The notes: generated by a model not told the origin, from the sequence alone. A DNA stretch of 64,000 nt from Sclerodactyla briareus (GCA_026419785.1 JAODTK010004777.1:124001-188000), one strand, 5' to 3'. Positions 11,140 to 23,820 are shown, counted from the stretch's first letter. Numbers and translations are program-made.

Positions 11140-11373
11140 TCATCGGGTAGTGGTAGTAATAGGTATGTGCACAATCGGGCAGTTCCTGGTCTGAAATGCT
11201 CTCTTTACTACTGTCGAAAGAGTAACCCCGGTGTCGTCACATACACCATCGTTCATCCCGCTCCTTTCGCTGTTGTGGGAAAGTGGCTGCATGCGTGAAG
11301 CTACACTCTCGTCTGTCCCTGGTGCATAACATATAATATAAGTTCCGTATGTACCATATTTATTGAAAAACAT
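11140..11373 (-). CDS. coding-like terminal exon candidate, unrecognised
   Basis: A minus-strand frame that becomes protein-like after a possible acceptor (TATGTTATGCACCAG). The peptide begins GTDESVASRMQPLSHN and continues to a stop just inside 11140. It includes VCDDTGVTLSTVV and is rich in Ser/Thr, with CpG-containing codons. It lies downstream of the first-exon candidate at 11891-12037 on the same strand, but the splice phases do not match directly. I recognise no family. It could be an exon of one small gene, or chance. Confidence 0.3.
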   Translation of the reverse strand: MFFNKYGTYGTYIICYAPGTDESVASRMQPLSHNSERSGMNDGVCDDTGVTLSTVVKRAFQTRNCPIVHIPITTTTR

Positions 11374-11890
11374 GCAGCGAAATGTGTGTGATCACTACCG
11401 GCCTAGGCTGTCCGCATGCTTACTACCAACTGGAGTAGGTATTCATGATCAAAGAATGACAGGCAAATTGAAGGAATTCTCTTCTCCCTCACTATAGGTA
11501 TCCCTGGCAAAGGCTTTACTGGTGATTTGCTTCTGTGTACCCCCGATGATCGCGTGCCTCGTGGTTACATTATATCACCATGGGGGGCTTCAGTCGTCAC
11601 AGCGGGCTCTCTGTCGTCTGCTTTGTATAATCATGGTGGATCGCGGCTAACCACGTGTACCTAATTTACTACCATGCTGTCCTTCCAGCGGCATTTTCTA
11701 TCTGTCGAACCTATATTTTGGCGAACACCACCACGGAGTTTGGACGGTTTTGCCGGCCGAATTCTGGTAACGCCAGCAGGACTTTAACTGCTTCCTCCGC
11801 GTTCTTCTCAGTCTACGTGTTTTGTGTTCACGCTGCACCTACACCCCCGGTCATAACGTGGAGTATCACAACACAAGTGTATGGCATTAC

Positions 11891-12037
11891 CTGGTCCAGG
11901 AGCGTTGTGGTGCCCTGGGCAGAAATAACCCCGATTTGGCGGGAAATCGTTCTCTTCTTACTTCCACCATCTTGTTCCTTGCGAATATCCTGTTCTCCTG
12001 ATGTTGGTCGTTTGTCAATAGCGGGTCTAGACATCAT
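11891..12037 (-). CDS. candidate first coding exon, unrecognised
   Basis: Exactly 49 codons from ATG (A at -3) to a consensus-like donor, GACCAG|GTAATG, in phase 0. The peptide is hydrophilic and basic (starting MMSRPAIDKRPTSGEQDIRK), with no signal peptide or membrane span. The surroundings are relatively CpG-rich for this window. No family is recognised. An opposite-strand ATG 32 bp away (12069) opens a 55-codon frame, so at most one of the two is likely to be real. Confidence 0.3.
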
Positions 12038-12053
12038 TGTACGTCATCGGAGA

Positions 12054-12230
12054 CTTTAGGAGGCGGACATGAGCGACCGAGTGGGATTATGGGCACACAA
12101 ACTGGCAACGGAACTGATTGAGTTATTCGATGATGTTACACATGTCCGAATAGGAGTGAACGCCGCTACTTTTCTCCGTGATAGAATTCTTCCTGGCGCT
12201 GCGAACTGGGCCAGGAACAAGCAGGTCATA
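12054..12230 (+). other. alternative plus-strand frame, weakly alpha-2/delta-like
   Basis: After an acceptor-like GACTTTAG the frame reads EADMSDRVGLWAHKLATELI and stays open to a weak donor, AAGCAG|GTCATA. The pattern V..WA.KL..EL recalls the N-terminal segment that precedes the VWA domain of calcium-channel alpha-2/delta subunits. The rest does not match, and it competes with the minus-strand exon candidate next to it. Confidence 0.15.
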
Positions 12231-13396
12231 CTTTGAAAACTAACAGGTGACCAAATTACCCTTCGTCCTGCTGCAAAGGGGTAGAGCTGTTTGTTGTATG
12301 TATGTACCGGTATGTATTCTGTATGGTTCAACCCTGGTGACGTAAATATATACGAACAGTGTTGAAACCTACGCCTTTAGTTGACAACGTTAGATAGTGA
12401 AATAGATGAACTCGTCGAATTTCATGCTCGCTAATGATTTGTATAAAATGTGAACTCCATTTCTATATAATACAGCCCCCAACCTACGGAGAATTCTCAA
12501 GAACCCCCGATTATCCTTATGAGAACGGTGCCCATTACGGAAATATGCATGGGGTGCTGCATTTTGTGATCCTCCGCAATGACCTTATAGTGTTTCGCTT
12601 CTGAAACCACCGTTCGCTTTCGTAAATATGCGATTTTCACATCCATCAGCGGACAACGCAAGCCTTCGCAACAATGAAATCCCAGCCTAACGTTGTCTTT
12701 TAGCTACTGGGCTGAGTACGTTCCAATTAACAATCTGCTGTCCCTTGACCCGTTATGTATGTGACTTGCAGTATCAGCGTGGCGTGATATACCCAATGTT
12801 GGAAGTTTTCGAAGTTCCCGTAATGTAAAACAAACAATCAAGCCAAAAGAAATCATAGTTTTTTGTTAATAACTGACGAACTTCAAACTGTATGTGGTCA
12901 TTTCATCAATATCAGAGTGGTCCCATTTTCTAGCTAATCTAGAAAATATTGATTGCTAACAATTATGTGTCTATCGACCACCTGGACACCTATACCTGAC
13001 CTTGCAAACTCTCCCGTCCAGAAGAGTGCATCGTGAGTGTGACGATAATGCTCTGTTGCACACCGACCACCACGCAGGCGATCTCTTCATTTTCGTTCTG
13101 TTGTTCATGTTACCACCCCCCCCCCCCCCCCCCCCTGAGTCCAGTATTCGCGACAACAGTGCTACAAACATTTGATTACCAAACCGAGCAGTTATTGCTT
13201 TTCGGGGAGCAGTGTTAGAATGCAATGCATAACTTCCTAGGAATGAGCCACCACTGGTCAAGCTTTATAAGAGCAAATATAAACCACACTATCTTTGTCT
13301 GAACATCCATTCGCCAGAAGTATTTCATGAGGTCCACAGTCCCTTGCTGTGGCTGTTGTCAATTCTTAAAGGGGGAGATATTTTACTTACGTCCTA
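12231..13396. other. no gene recognised; long C run
   Basis: Featureless except for a run of 20 C at 13116-13135. Confidence 0.45.
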
Positions 13397-13760
13397 TTAT
13401 TTACATATAATAAGGGAATGGTCTACTTGTACACGTCCATCAGCTTTCATAGACCTCCCAAAACCATGAATATATGTCACATTATTGCTTTGCTCATGAT
13501 TTTCGGAAAAAATGACCTGAATTGGGATCTTTTCCACGTCCAATTCATGACAAATGAAGTCGGCCTTCCTGTTTGAATTTTGCCGCTTCCTCCGCCTCAT
13601 CGAAATCGCTGCTCTTCAAGATACTCACAACTCAACCAACAGTCGTCACACCGTGTCTCTCTTGATCATTCGCGATGAACTACAAGTATGCATTTCGCAG
13701 CCAGTCGTTCCCATAGTACGAACGTCGGGTATCAGCATCCCCGCTCAAAGCCTTGTACGC
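13397..13760 (-). other. coding-like minus-strand stretch, frames broken
   Basis: Two overlapping minus-strand frames look protein-like. One reads SSDFDEAEEAAKFKQEGRL near 13560-13620. The other is a 67-codon frame beginning MRRRKRQNSNRKADFICHEL and ending at 13397. They may be pieces of one exon joined by an indel, but no family or splice site supports this. Confidence 0.2.
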
Positions 13761-16700
13761 CTTAAATTTGACGGGAGCCTAGGGCCGAGTCGCGCAATTC
13801 TTGCTACAGATATGTATTTAACCTCCTGACCTCAGGGGATATTGATCTGGTCTAAAATTTGAATATAGCACGGCGTTATTATTTACCCACTGTGTATGAT
13901 TTTTCACTGTGTATCAACCATACGGAATGTCGATAATGTCCTTGCAATCTTCATCACAATGAACAATAGTCATATGCGACCTAAGTATGAGACAAATCTG
14001 AATCTCGCTCTTTTACGTTTTCGTGTCTCTCTCCATATCAATAGTGATGAACTGCCTATAATACCACGCACATAGCCTGTTTTGAGTGTTGCAATTATGT
14101 GCACCCCACTCCCTTTTTTCTACTTTATTACTGCTTGCGTTCGTTATATAAGGTGCGGACAAGTTTTTTTCTTTTCTTTTCTTCTTTTTACCTTTGACCT
14201 TGCTCTCGTCCAGAATCATCTTGTCCTAAAACGCTAACCAATAGGTCCAGCTTCATCATAATTAGTGCTACCCTATACCTATTGCCTGAATGCATGCTTG
14301 TGTTCGTTAGATATCCTAGAGGTGACCAAGTTTGGTAAAATATATAGGAGTAGCCCACAGCGTGTTAAATTTGCTCATTTAGCTGCATATGGGAGTCTAG
14401 AACCCCTAGGTGTCCGGTAGTTCGGGGAGCAAGATATTTTCTGCATATGGTAAACACATGGTGACTAAAGAGGAACTGGTTTATCTGATTCAACCGACGG
14501 CCACAATCATACATATTATAGCTGGGTGAAGTTGTTATCACCAAAAATATGACAGGAAATCACGGGGCCGTTTGTGTCCCTCCGCACCCAGAGATTGTCA
14601 TTAGAATACCAGACGACATCGGGAGCGCTAACAATTACGCCATGGTATTGTGTCTATTAAGAATCTTCATGACGAGCGTCAGTGAAAAAAGAGCTCGACC
14701 TTCGCTACAATGCCTCTGTGGCTGGCTTCATTGGCACAGACAAGCTGAGATGTAATATCACACAAGCTTATCAGTAGCAAACATGGGAATTTAGTAGTGA
14801 AAAGCTGGTTTGAACCCTTTTGTCACCCAGGAACTGTTCAGTCCCGTTGAGTCTCCGCGTTGAAAACATATAATTGGTTTTTGTTTACATTCAGTGATAA
14901 TTTATTAGAAGCAAACCAGTCGTTATATTTGTTCGACTGTGAACACATTTATCATGAGTGCATGTGGTGCGTCATCACCAACGGATTCAAAGAGGATATT
15001 AGTGTTATTAGCGTATAACACTATTCCCCGTGGCTGACTGCTGACATTATGTCATTTCCACTATATAAGTATATAACAGATAATGGAGGGTAAAGGGCAG
15101 ATTCGACCCTCGGTGTAACACTACACTATAATTTTAACAGGATTAGACTATTTATATTTAGAATATATATTTGTTGGGAACAACAAAAAAAATGAGATTA
15201 ATTGGTAACGTCACATGATACTGAATAGAATGTAAACATTGCTGTCAATTCTGAACCTCAAAAACCTCTAATACCATGAAGACATTCCTCCGCAGAATTT
15301 TATGATCAATCAATGGCATAAACGCAGATGTCAGGGCCCCCTGACTCTGCTCAAATGGCCTCTATCTGTCTAGCAGAATCTAAGCAAGGACTTCCTGGCG
15401 ATTTGTAATAAAACTTGTTGCACTTGCACCTTTTGCCAAGATACATGCGGGGACGAAACATTGTTAATTTGTTTAGCGCACCAGGGGGCGAACGCTCTTG
15501 GAACTGAAGCCAAGCCATTTTCGTCACTCCAGGGCCCCCTGCGAAAGCTAAAAAAACTACTAAAACAACTAACTAAAAACTACTAGTCCCGTGTTGGGGT
15601 TCGCGAGACAAAGCCTTGTACCCCGAGCCCTTACCAAGTCCAATTTTTTCTCTGGAACAGTCTGACAGTAAGCGAATTCAGAGCCATCTTAAAGGAGGAT
15701 GTCAGTAGCGAGTATTAGGCCATCTACCAGGAGTAGAGGGACTGCCGGAGAGTCTTGTGAGACCAGTGGCGAAGCCCCTGGAAGTCACGCTATTTCGGGG
15801 CATGTAGGGGGCTCAAAAGGGGAAAATAAAATTACAAATCATCATGTAGCGAGGATCATTTTATATATCTATAACATCACTTAACTGCAAATTCTGTGCC
15901 ACATATCGCATAGAATATCATACGTATAGATATTTTAAAAAAGTAGAAGAGTTGGATTAAACCTACTTCATTCAAATGATTTTCGAATAGTAAGAAAGTA
16001 AGGAAATTGAAAAGTAAAAAAAAAACTGCCTAAAAATAGGAATAATTTCTAGACAAATCCATATCCGGAAATACTCCAGTTTTGAAGTAGCTGTACATCA
16101 TATGCGTCAATAGTTTAATAATAAAAAGGCATAATTTGCCTACATTTTACTCTTTGTGCGTTGGACGAACATCAAAGAAATGTAGGCTATTTATCTGTTG
16201 TCCAGTCCACTGAATGAAAAGAATGAGTATTCACAGAACGTGAGGGAACACGTGGTGTACGTTGGCGTGATAAGTTGTGTGACAGCATTCCAGCAAGAGC
16301 GCACTGAGCAACTGTCTCTATACTGCCATAGCACTTCGGTCAACGCATCGACGAATGATACATTAGCGGACTCATGTTGCCAATCGCAACCTGGTTCTTC
16401 CTGGCCGGACTTTCTTCCTATATATTGGAAACATTAACGTTATGCGGTGTTGTGTAATCCACTGTCCTTGGTGAATCAACTGTCCGTGCAATGGGAGTAT
16501 TTGGGGCATTGATCGACGTATTGACTTTACGGGTTCCCTTGAAGGCTGTCGAAATGATGACTGAGCCACAGCGCTACATCCCAGTGTCCCGTTGTATGTT
16601 GTATTTCACTTCCCATCATGAAGCAGTTTAGTTTCACAAGGAAAGCATGACTACCGATAGGGATAAACCATATTTACAGTCACCGCTTATAGAAACCCTT

Positions 16701-16872
16701 CGTTGTCGGCTATATCGCCTGGCATTTAGAGAGATCTTCCCAAAATCATTACGTGAAAAAGTAACGCCTTTTATATTGTTAGAAAATTAGGTACTGGTAT
16801 AGCTGTTTTCCGTATAAGGCCTACCATGTATCTGACACTCGTGTCCGTCTGCCTTACAAAAAAGACCCATAG
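13761..16872. other. no gene recognised; one CTCF-like site
   Basis: No gene, RNA or transposon could be supported over about 3.1 kb. At 15478-15491 the sequence GCACCAGGGGGCGA matches the CTCF core consensus at about 12 of 14 positions. Confidence 0.4.
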
Positions 16873-17857
16873 TTAGTTCGAACACTGACACGTGATTATA
16901 TTTATGAAAGATTTCCTGAAGAATCTGTTGGAACCAGCATATATCAATGGTTGATGCAGGAATTTGACAACGACAACAGAATTGAGGTCTTGAGGAGGGA
17001 CTGGTGGTTGTACCCATTGTAGCTCAAGGCGTGGCTAACACAGTAAGGCAACGTGCACAGGACTGAACGCAGGCACACGATAACCATCATCCTTGTGATA
17101 AGAAACTCCTGCCTTGTCAGAACTCTTGTTGCCGATCGGTTCGCCAAATCCGGGGACGACTGACTTCGTTCGGACGTGGCCATCGCTCGTCTACGGCAGC
17201 AGTTATCTTCAGGAATGTCATAACAGATGAAATGGTAACGATCGCTATCGCTCCGATAACGTAAATGAGGAGTATAGAGCGCCGTACCACCACGCCATCG
17301 GGTTTCCCGCCTTGAAGTGACAGCATCGATTGGCGGGAATATATTCCACGAGGTCGAGCACACTTGTGGGGAAGAAAACGGCGAATATTGATACAACCCA
17401 TATCGCGGCTATGGTTTTAACTATAGTGTTTCTTCCACAGTACTGGTTTGTATGCGTATCTCGGTTTAGTAATCAGTGCGTACCTGTTATTGACGATGAC
17501 CCACAAGGGGTACGATAGAACCATCACCAAGGTAACGTTTAACTGAAAGACGAAGGTGCATAACCTCGGGGGAGTTCCTCATGAGATCTTCATCGAAGAG
17601 ACGTACCAGGAGAGTCGGCATCGTCAAAACGGAGGATACAAAATCCGCAATGGCCGAGATTGGCTATCAGAGCATTTGCCCAGCTCGAAGTCTACCAATG
17701 AAGCACACCGACAGCAAGACTAATGTGTTACACGACAACTCCGACAGAGATCAGAAGGCATACTAATGTACTGTACAGGACCAGTACAACTGTAGGACGG
17801 CTTCATAACATCCGTTAGGAGTGGAGTTGAACTAATTGCCGCTGTTGTCTCCATCAT
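16873..17857 (-). CDS. class A GPCR (melatonin/GPR84/moody-like), intronless, frame-broken
   Basis: Read with frame changes, this is a complete rhodopsin-family receptor of about 328 residues, from ATG at 17857 to TAA at 16875-16873. Seven-transmembrane landmarks appear in the right order. TM1 is LISVGVV then GNTLVLLSV. TM2 is SAIADFVSSVLTMP, with the conserved Asp. TM3 starts at Cys (17560), and Arg of the NRY motif falls exactly 25 residues later. TM4 is KTIAAIWVVSIFAVFFP (Trp and Pro), followed by an ECL2 Cys. TM5 is SILLIYVIGAIAIVTISS. TM6 is FLITRMMVIVC...TLPY. TM7 is LLSLSNSCIN then LIYAGSNRFFRKSF, an NPLIY missing one base. NRY instead of DRY and the TM7 signature suggest a melatonin/GPR84/moody-like receptor; the ligand is unknown. 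At least seven single-base frame changes and two stops in loop 1 break the frame. They are either a recent pseudogene's lesions or assembly indels, and I favour indels. Confidence 0.88.
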
Positions 17858-19740
17858 ACTAACCTCTCGTTTTTGTTGACAAATTAATTTTCGAAGCAGA
17901 ATTCTACTTGGAAAGCAGATGAAATGGTAGTTATGAAGTCAGCAGTGATGAACATAAGTTACTTGGTAAAAAATGAACAACGGACCTGGAGTAATTATTG
18001 TTGTTCCTGTGACTCAGAACAGAGGAACGTATTCAATCTGATTAATCCCAATCGCTTCTACACGAATTACGATCTGTAGGGCGCCTGAACTCCTCAAATA
18101 CACAGCCGGAGGATTAGATTCTCATTACGAGGCGTTCTTCCGAGGTAACAAAAATAAATAATATTCTGGAGGTAGCGATAATCACTTTCCTCTTGGATGT
18201 CTATATATGCTTCAATTTCATCCACAGATTTATCACAACGACATTGTCATCCTTTAAACAAATAATAGCCAAATATTCAATGTGACAAAAATCTAAAGTG
18301 GTAATTCCCAGATTGATTTGGTTCCAAAAGGAATATACAGCCATTCAATACGTGTCATATCAGAATTATGCAGTTTTTTTTTCGGTAACGCTGTGAGAGT
18401 GCGGCATACCTAGCTTTCATGGACGTAGCCTACCTAAAAAATATCCCAGTCCGGTAATTGCGTAAACGAGGGTCCTCCGAAATGCGTAGTAACTTCACGG
18501 ACAGCAATACCACTAGCCTACTCTCCTGGCGCCTGCGCCACCAACTATGGGATCATTATAATCATAAAGAATCGGAGTTGCAAATTGCTGGTGAACATAT
18601 GCCCTTGACGTTTTCACGGCCATCACAATAAACGACCAAGACCAACGATTAACACGGTCGTAAATGATAATAACATTTGCGATGATTTCCCTTACACCTT
18701 CTAATCAAGCTGATTCAGCAAATGAAAATTAAAAATAAACATTTTTATCAACATATTTATTCGAAGAAGATAAACTGTTTTAACGGTGGTCATGAAACAA
18801 TAACATGAGGTCATTGACGTGTTATAATTAAAAAGAGAATAATTCCAGTCACCGAACTGAGTCATTTCCACAAGTTAGCATCCTTCGATTGTGTGCTAGA
18901 TGATTATAAATAATAGCCCACATAGAATCTTTCGGCCATTCACACCTATAAACTACCATCAACGAACTTTCATTACTACGCTGAATTGTCTCGTTGAAAA
19001 ATCTTCTCTGCCATAACGCGTATAGGTTAATGTACACTACAATAACGTGAATGAGAAACTTTTCACTCTGGGGCACTAGCTAAGCGCAACGTTCGATTGA
19101 ACAGTTTTTGAATTGTTCAGTTTCCCCTGTCATTAAATCCAAGAACGGATAAATAGTAAATCCGATCTATATAACAATCTCATATGAATGAATGTATATA
19201 TTTTTGACATAGACGATGGAACGAAATATTAAAACAAGCCGAAACGTCTTGATAGGTGCGGAGGGCAAAATTCCTGTGGCGAATACACTGCCAAGTTCTC
19301 TTCACCAATCCACATTTTATGTTGTCCTTTAATTGACCTTTAACTGGAATCTGGTCATAACCTTGGAATGGCTTGGACTACCACATTAGCCTAATCTTTG
19401 CTATCAGTGTCCAGCACAGAGTAAACAACTACCTACCTAGGCCTGTTATAGGTATCCCAACACACTTTATGTGTACCCAGCACAACTCCTAGGCCTGTAG
19501 CAGGGGTAGGGAAACACAGTTGGATCCACAATGGAACGAAAAAATCCGCCAATCCCTTATAGCATGAGAAGGTGATGGACAGACTACAACGGAACTGCCA
19601 GTTACACCCCCCCCATTGTCTGTATTCAAGCCACCTCAGTGCTGACAGACAAATTAAGCAGCCCTGCTCTATCAAGTAGCCAGCCATGCAGCAGGGAGTA
19701 ATGCAGACAAACAAACGCTCACAAAGAGTTCAATGGGAAG
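17858..19740. other. no gene recognised
   Basis: Upstream of the GPCR start and beyond. No promoter element, exon or repeat could be supported. A 75-codon minus-strand frame at 18849-19076 has one hydrophobic patch but no recognisable motif. Confidence 0.4.
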
Positions 19741-19744
19741 CGCT

Positions 19745-20190
19745 ATGGGTAGACAAATTGGGTAATCAATTGGATTTAATTAAAATTTCATCACACTAAG
19801 CAGAAAACATTGTCACTCACCTAGCCAGCGGATGCTTCTCGCACCTACCAAGTTTTTCAACCTGATTGCATGTACGGTTCAGAAGTTACGAATGAAGAAT
19901 TATGGGGTAATAATTGGATTTAATCAAAATTACATCACACTATTCGACAAAAATGTAACTCACCTAGCCAGTGGCATGCTTCATCCACCCACAAAATTTC
20001 AACCTGATCGCATGTACGGTTCAGAAGTTACGAATGAACGTTGACGAACAGAACGGACAAACGAACGAACTAACGGATGGACGGACGGACGGACGGACGG
20101 ACGGACGGACGGACGGACGGACGGACGGACGGAGAAACATGATGACTTGTAGAGCGATTACCGCAGCTAAAAATGCGAAGGGATAACCAA
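19745..20190. repeat. two diverged ~148-bp tandem copies plus (GGAC)n
   Basis: A unit running from GGTAATCAATTGGATTTAAT to GTACGGTTCAGAAGTTACGA occurs twice (about 19758-19893 and 19903-20037) at roughly 85 percent identity. It is followed by a 60-bp (GGAC)n microsatellite at 20072-20133 and a short unique tail. This layout, a repeat body ending in a GGAC/GACA run, recurs around 34.9 kb and suggests a dispersed non-coding element. Confidence 0.75.
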
Positions 20191-20323
20191 TTTCTAGCTC
20201 GCCTGGCCTAATACGCAACAAAACACATTAACGTTGACTTCGAAATGAACGTGTCTGGACTGCGAAATTATTAGGACTACTGTGAAGCACTCTTCATTGG
20301 GCATGGTATATTGTGCTCCACAT

Positions 20324-21259
20324 CAGGCGCGTAGCAAGCTACAAAAAAGTGGGGCGGCTAAAATGTGGGACAGAAGTGTATTGAGGGTCGCGCCCCCCCA
20401 TCTGCGCAAAGAAAACTTTTTTTATTCGGATACCCCTGAGATGACTGGAATGCGCATTTGTTTTACCGGGCATCGAAGTATGGGACCCACCAACCGGTCA
20501 TTCCTAGATATTAGGCATGAATAAATTTCGAAGAAACAGTCTTTGCATGGGTATGCAAATCGCCTCTATGAAAGGGGCAATAGCATTGGTAAATTTGGTG
20601 GTTAGGGGTGGGAGACAGCTTCCCAGACCCCAATATTGCGTGAAATAGTATCAAAGGGTGAGGTCCCAATTGACTTGATGGCGTCTAAAAATTTATTTAG
20701 TCTTTAAGATACGAAGACGATAAAAATGACCTCCTCAGGTTTTCGAAAATGGATCTCAAGTGGTGTACCCAGGGTTTTTTGAGGGGTATGCCTTTTTTAT
20801 CGCTGTCCTGGGGAGCGGCAAAAAGGAGGAAGTGGTTCCCCTTCCACTTTAACTAATAAACTCCCAGAGAAAAATTGCCAAATTCCCACGGTTATACCTT
20901 TTGATCGCCGTTGGGGGTGTCCTCCTCCCTTTTGTTGAGAGTCTTTCGAATAATTCAGCGTCGATACATGCGATTTGTGTGCTTATGTTTCTGTTCTCAC
21001 ATTTGTGTTTGAGAATCATTGTTTCCAGGAAATGAAAAAAATACCACGGAGTCTTTTTTGATCCGCAGTCTTAGGGGAGGGGTCTAGAAGACGAGGGCAC
21101 TTATCCTCCCCTTTGATATTATGGAACAATTTAGTAATGCGATTTGGTGCTAAACTTTTCATCTTGGAAGTAAAACGTGGTCATTTCCTGAGGAAATTGC
21201 CACTGGAAATTTCGCGAGAGGGGAAGATCGGGGCGAATTTAACTCTGCGTACGCACCTG
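20324..21259. mobile_element. possible DNA transposon remnant with CAGG ends
   Basis: The left end reads CAGGCGCGTAGCAAGC. The right end, read from the other strand, is CAGGTGCGTACGCAG. The interior starts with AAAAAAGTGGGGCGGC and has no coding frame. The same terminus occurs inverted at 23885. A hAT-like element is possible, but no clean target-site duplication is visible. Confidence 0.4.
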
Positions 21260-22170
21260 TGGATCATATAATATAATTCGGAATGAGCGGTCTTTGCATC
21301 ACCGTACAAGGCTTTCCTTGTGATTGACGACGGGCCACCCAGGGGTAAATATGCAATCAGTTTTGTACGAGATATTCATCGTTTACTAGTATTACTATCT
21401 GAATTCAAGAGATCGGCAGGCTAGCATATGCAAAATAAGGAGGAGGTGCGTTTTCCACAGCCAGATAGCGCTCATATCGCCTTTGAAAAAGGAAATCTGC
21501 CCACTTGGGTTTGCAAACTGAAGAAATGTTATGTGAGGCCCCAATTGAACCGATGTTCTTGGATTGGTATCGGGAAACTTGTCAACATGTGGAGTGGAGT
21601 CAGTCAGTGGCAAGGGCGGCGATTTGTGTTTGTTGGCGATTGGGGGCGGACGAGTTAATGCTAACTCAAGCGTGCTGCCACCACGGTTTGGCGCGTATCG
21701 TACCAGAGAATTTTTCGTTTGATAATACTCCCTAGATTTCCAGGAAACGGTCTTTCACTGCCTTGGGACAGTAAGCAGCATTCCTAAAATTGATAACAAA
21801 GTTTATTTTTAGGAAAGTTCTCCTAAAACTTATCGCCTTAGGGATCATTTTCAAAATTTGCGTTTAGTGCTTGAGAACATTCCGTAATATACGAGCAAGT
21901 GAGGTTCAGTCATGAAAGGAGCATGGAAATTGTCATAGGCAACAATATCCACTACGTTTGCGCGAATCGCGAGATTTTGCAAGATTGAATTTGACCAACG
22001 ACATTTCCCTGACCCTCTCATCTATCAATCACTTAGATGGCCTGAATTTTTTTACTCCAAGACTACGGCCCCATCTCATCTTCCTTGTGGACCAAAGGCG
22101 CCTGGGAGGGATCCTTCCACTTGGGCTAGACAGTGCCAAATGAGTATAATACAAAATAAAAACTGCAACT
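21260..22170. other. no gene recognised
   Basis: Two overlapping 76-codon plus-strand frames near 21428-21735 carry no motif or convincing splice sites. Nothing else was seen. Confidence 0.4.
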
Positions 22171-22174
22171 CTGC

Positions 22175-22805
22175 GCGCGAAGCGCTCGAAATTTTTTGGG
22201 TTTTGGGGACAATTCCATTGAAAGTCAGGCCGTCTTTGATATAAACTTATTTTCTTCATTCACCTGAATTTTGAATCAATTTCTTCGCACGAATTTGTGG
22301 CGTTCCCTGGCCGAATGTTCGAGTGTTTTTTTTTTAGGGGTTCCCACCCGCACCGTGTGCCTGTCCCCTTAGTATTGCCACTGCACCATGCACGCACCAC
22401 CTTCAAGTGTCGCAGTCATAAATGGATTGCTGAATACTCTATAAATTTGCAAATAGACCCTATATATCCAAAAAATCCCAGGTCCCGCTAAGAGTGTAGA
22501 CTTAAACCCCGTGCCTCAACCTCCTTCCTTCAAAAACCGCAAGAAAGTTTACAATTTTGGGGCATTCCATCGAAATTCAGACATTATTTTGGACCGGCTT
22601 TTTCTTCCTTCATTTTAAATACATGCATTTTGACAACGGAATCTGACGTTCCCTGACCCCATTTTCGATGCCGCAACCGTGTGCATTCATATATGTGCAC
22701 CGCGCGCCCAACTTTCAACAAGTGGTCGCACCCATAAACTTTGAAAAATAACAGATCCCGCCAGGTGGTAGACCTACCGCCTCGCCTCAACCCCCTTCAC
22801 CTCAA
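22175..22805. repeat. two diverged copies of a ~300-bp unit
   Basis: The segments 22175-22530 and 22536-22805 align in order. Shared blocks are a TTTTGGGG-CATTCCAT start, TTCTTC.TTCA, GACGTTCCCTG-like, CCGCAACCGTGTGC-like, a GTCGCA..CATAAA block, a CCCGC...GTAGAC block and CTCAACC.CCTTC. Divergence is high. The pair looks like an old duplication or two copies of a dispersed repeat. Confidence 0.6.
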
Positions 22806-23820
22806 GGTAGCGATTTGTATGTAGTTTGTTTGTTTTATTTAACTAACTGGTCTCCCAGGAAATCGACAACGTCCAATGAATTGAGTGACAAACACACCGA
22901 GCTGGTAAAGCCGTCTTAAGCAAATGGTAGGGGTTGAAGGAGAACCCTTCTTCGATTAGAATAAGAACCACCACCCAGAATAAATTTCAGCATGCATTTT
23001 TTTTGTTAAGGAACATCATATGTCTAAACGAGGCAACATCATATGTCTGAACCCTACCAGCACTGTAATATCATTTCGAAATGGAGCAGCGGATTCCCTG
23101 GAATTCACGGGTATAGTGTCAGCGAAATAACAGTCGGGCCCAAATATTGGGGGAGGGGACAAAATGCATTGCGGTCCCCCAACCAAATATTGGGAGGGAC
23201 GCCGCCCCCCCACAACCCCCCCCCCCCTCCCACCCTGATCGCCCGCCCTTGCTTATTGGACTCTAATTGTTTACCATGTCACGAAGTCGGTGAAGTCATC
23301 TCCACCAACCGCTGAAAATCGGGTAATTATAGCCACGGGCGAACCGCCCGTCCGCATAATTTTTCCCAAAATGGTTGAGGGATTCGATTCCTGCGTGATT
23401 TCACGAATTTCGTTTCGAAAATTAAAATGTTACAGAGAAGCTAGGTGGGCTTATCTAGGTGAATAGAGCATGGTCGTTTATGTTCCCACGTTAAAAGTAG
23501 GAAAGGTTGACGAACCAGAAGTTTCAATCTCGGGGAATGTGGGGTGGTGACTGATGTTGGGCCTAGTCACTCAACCTTCCTGGAGAAATTTACGTCGCTG
23601 GACGCCGGGTCCAAATAGCCGGAACGCGGGGGCGTGTGACGATTCGATGAACAAGGCTGAATTAACGAGAAATTGACTTTCAACTAGCTAGTCCACTGCT
23701 TTTCCATTTCGTATAATTTTTCTTCCTCTTTCCATGTTTCACATTTTTTGACTCACGCGTTCACGCCCTGCCTCAACATGCGCCCTATTCGATTTCCCAA
23801 TATTTTTCGTGTATGATGGC
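22806..23820. other. no gene recognised
   Basis: C/G-rich homopolymer patches at 23204-23230 and otherwise plain sequence. Possibly interior of the transposon whose end is at 23885. Confidence 0.35.

Noticed and set aside
12054-12230. Calcium-channel alpha-2/delta first domain
   Set aside because: Only a short V..WA.KL..EL pattern matches; the rest does not, and the opposite strand is a better exon candidate.
17330-17766. Plus-strand frames opposite the GPCR, including a Ser/Lys-rich 61-codon frame
   Set aside because: The minus strand has the ordered GPCR motifs with exact Cys-to-Arg spacing. The plus frames are its antisense.
20021-20221. Frame with RPSVRPSV repeats
   Set aside because: Read-through of the (GGAC)n microsatellite.
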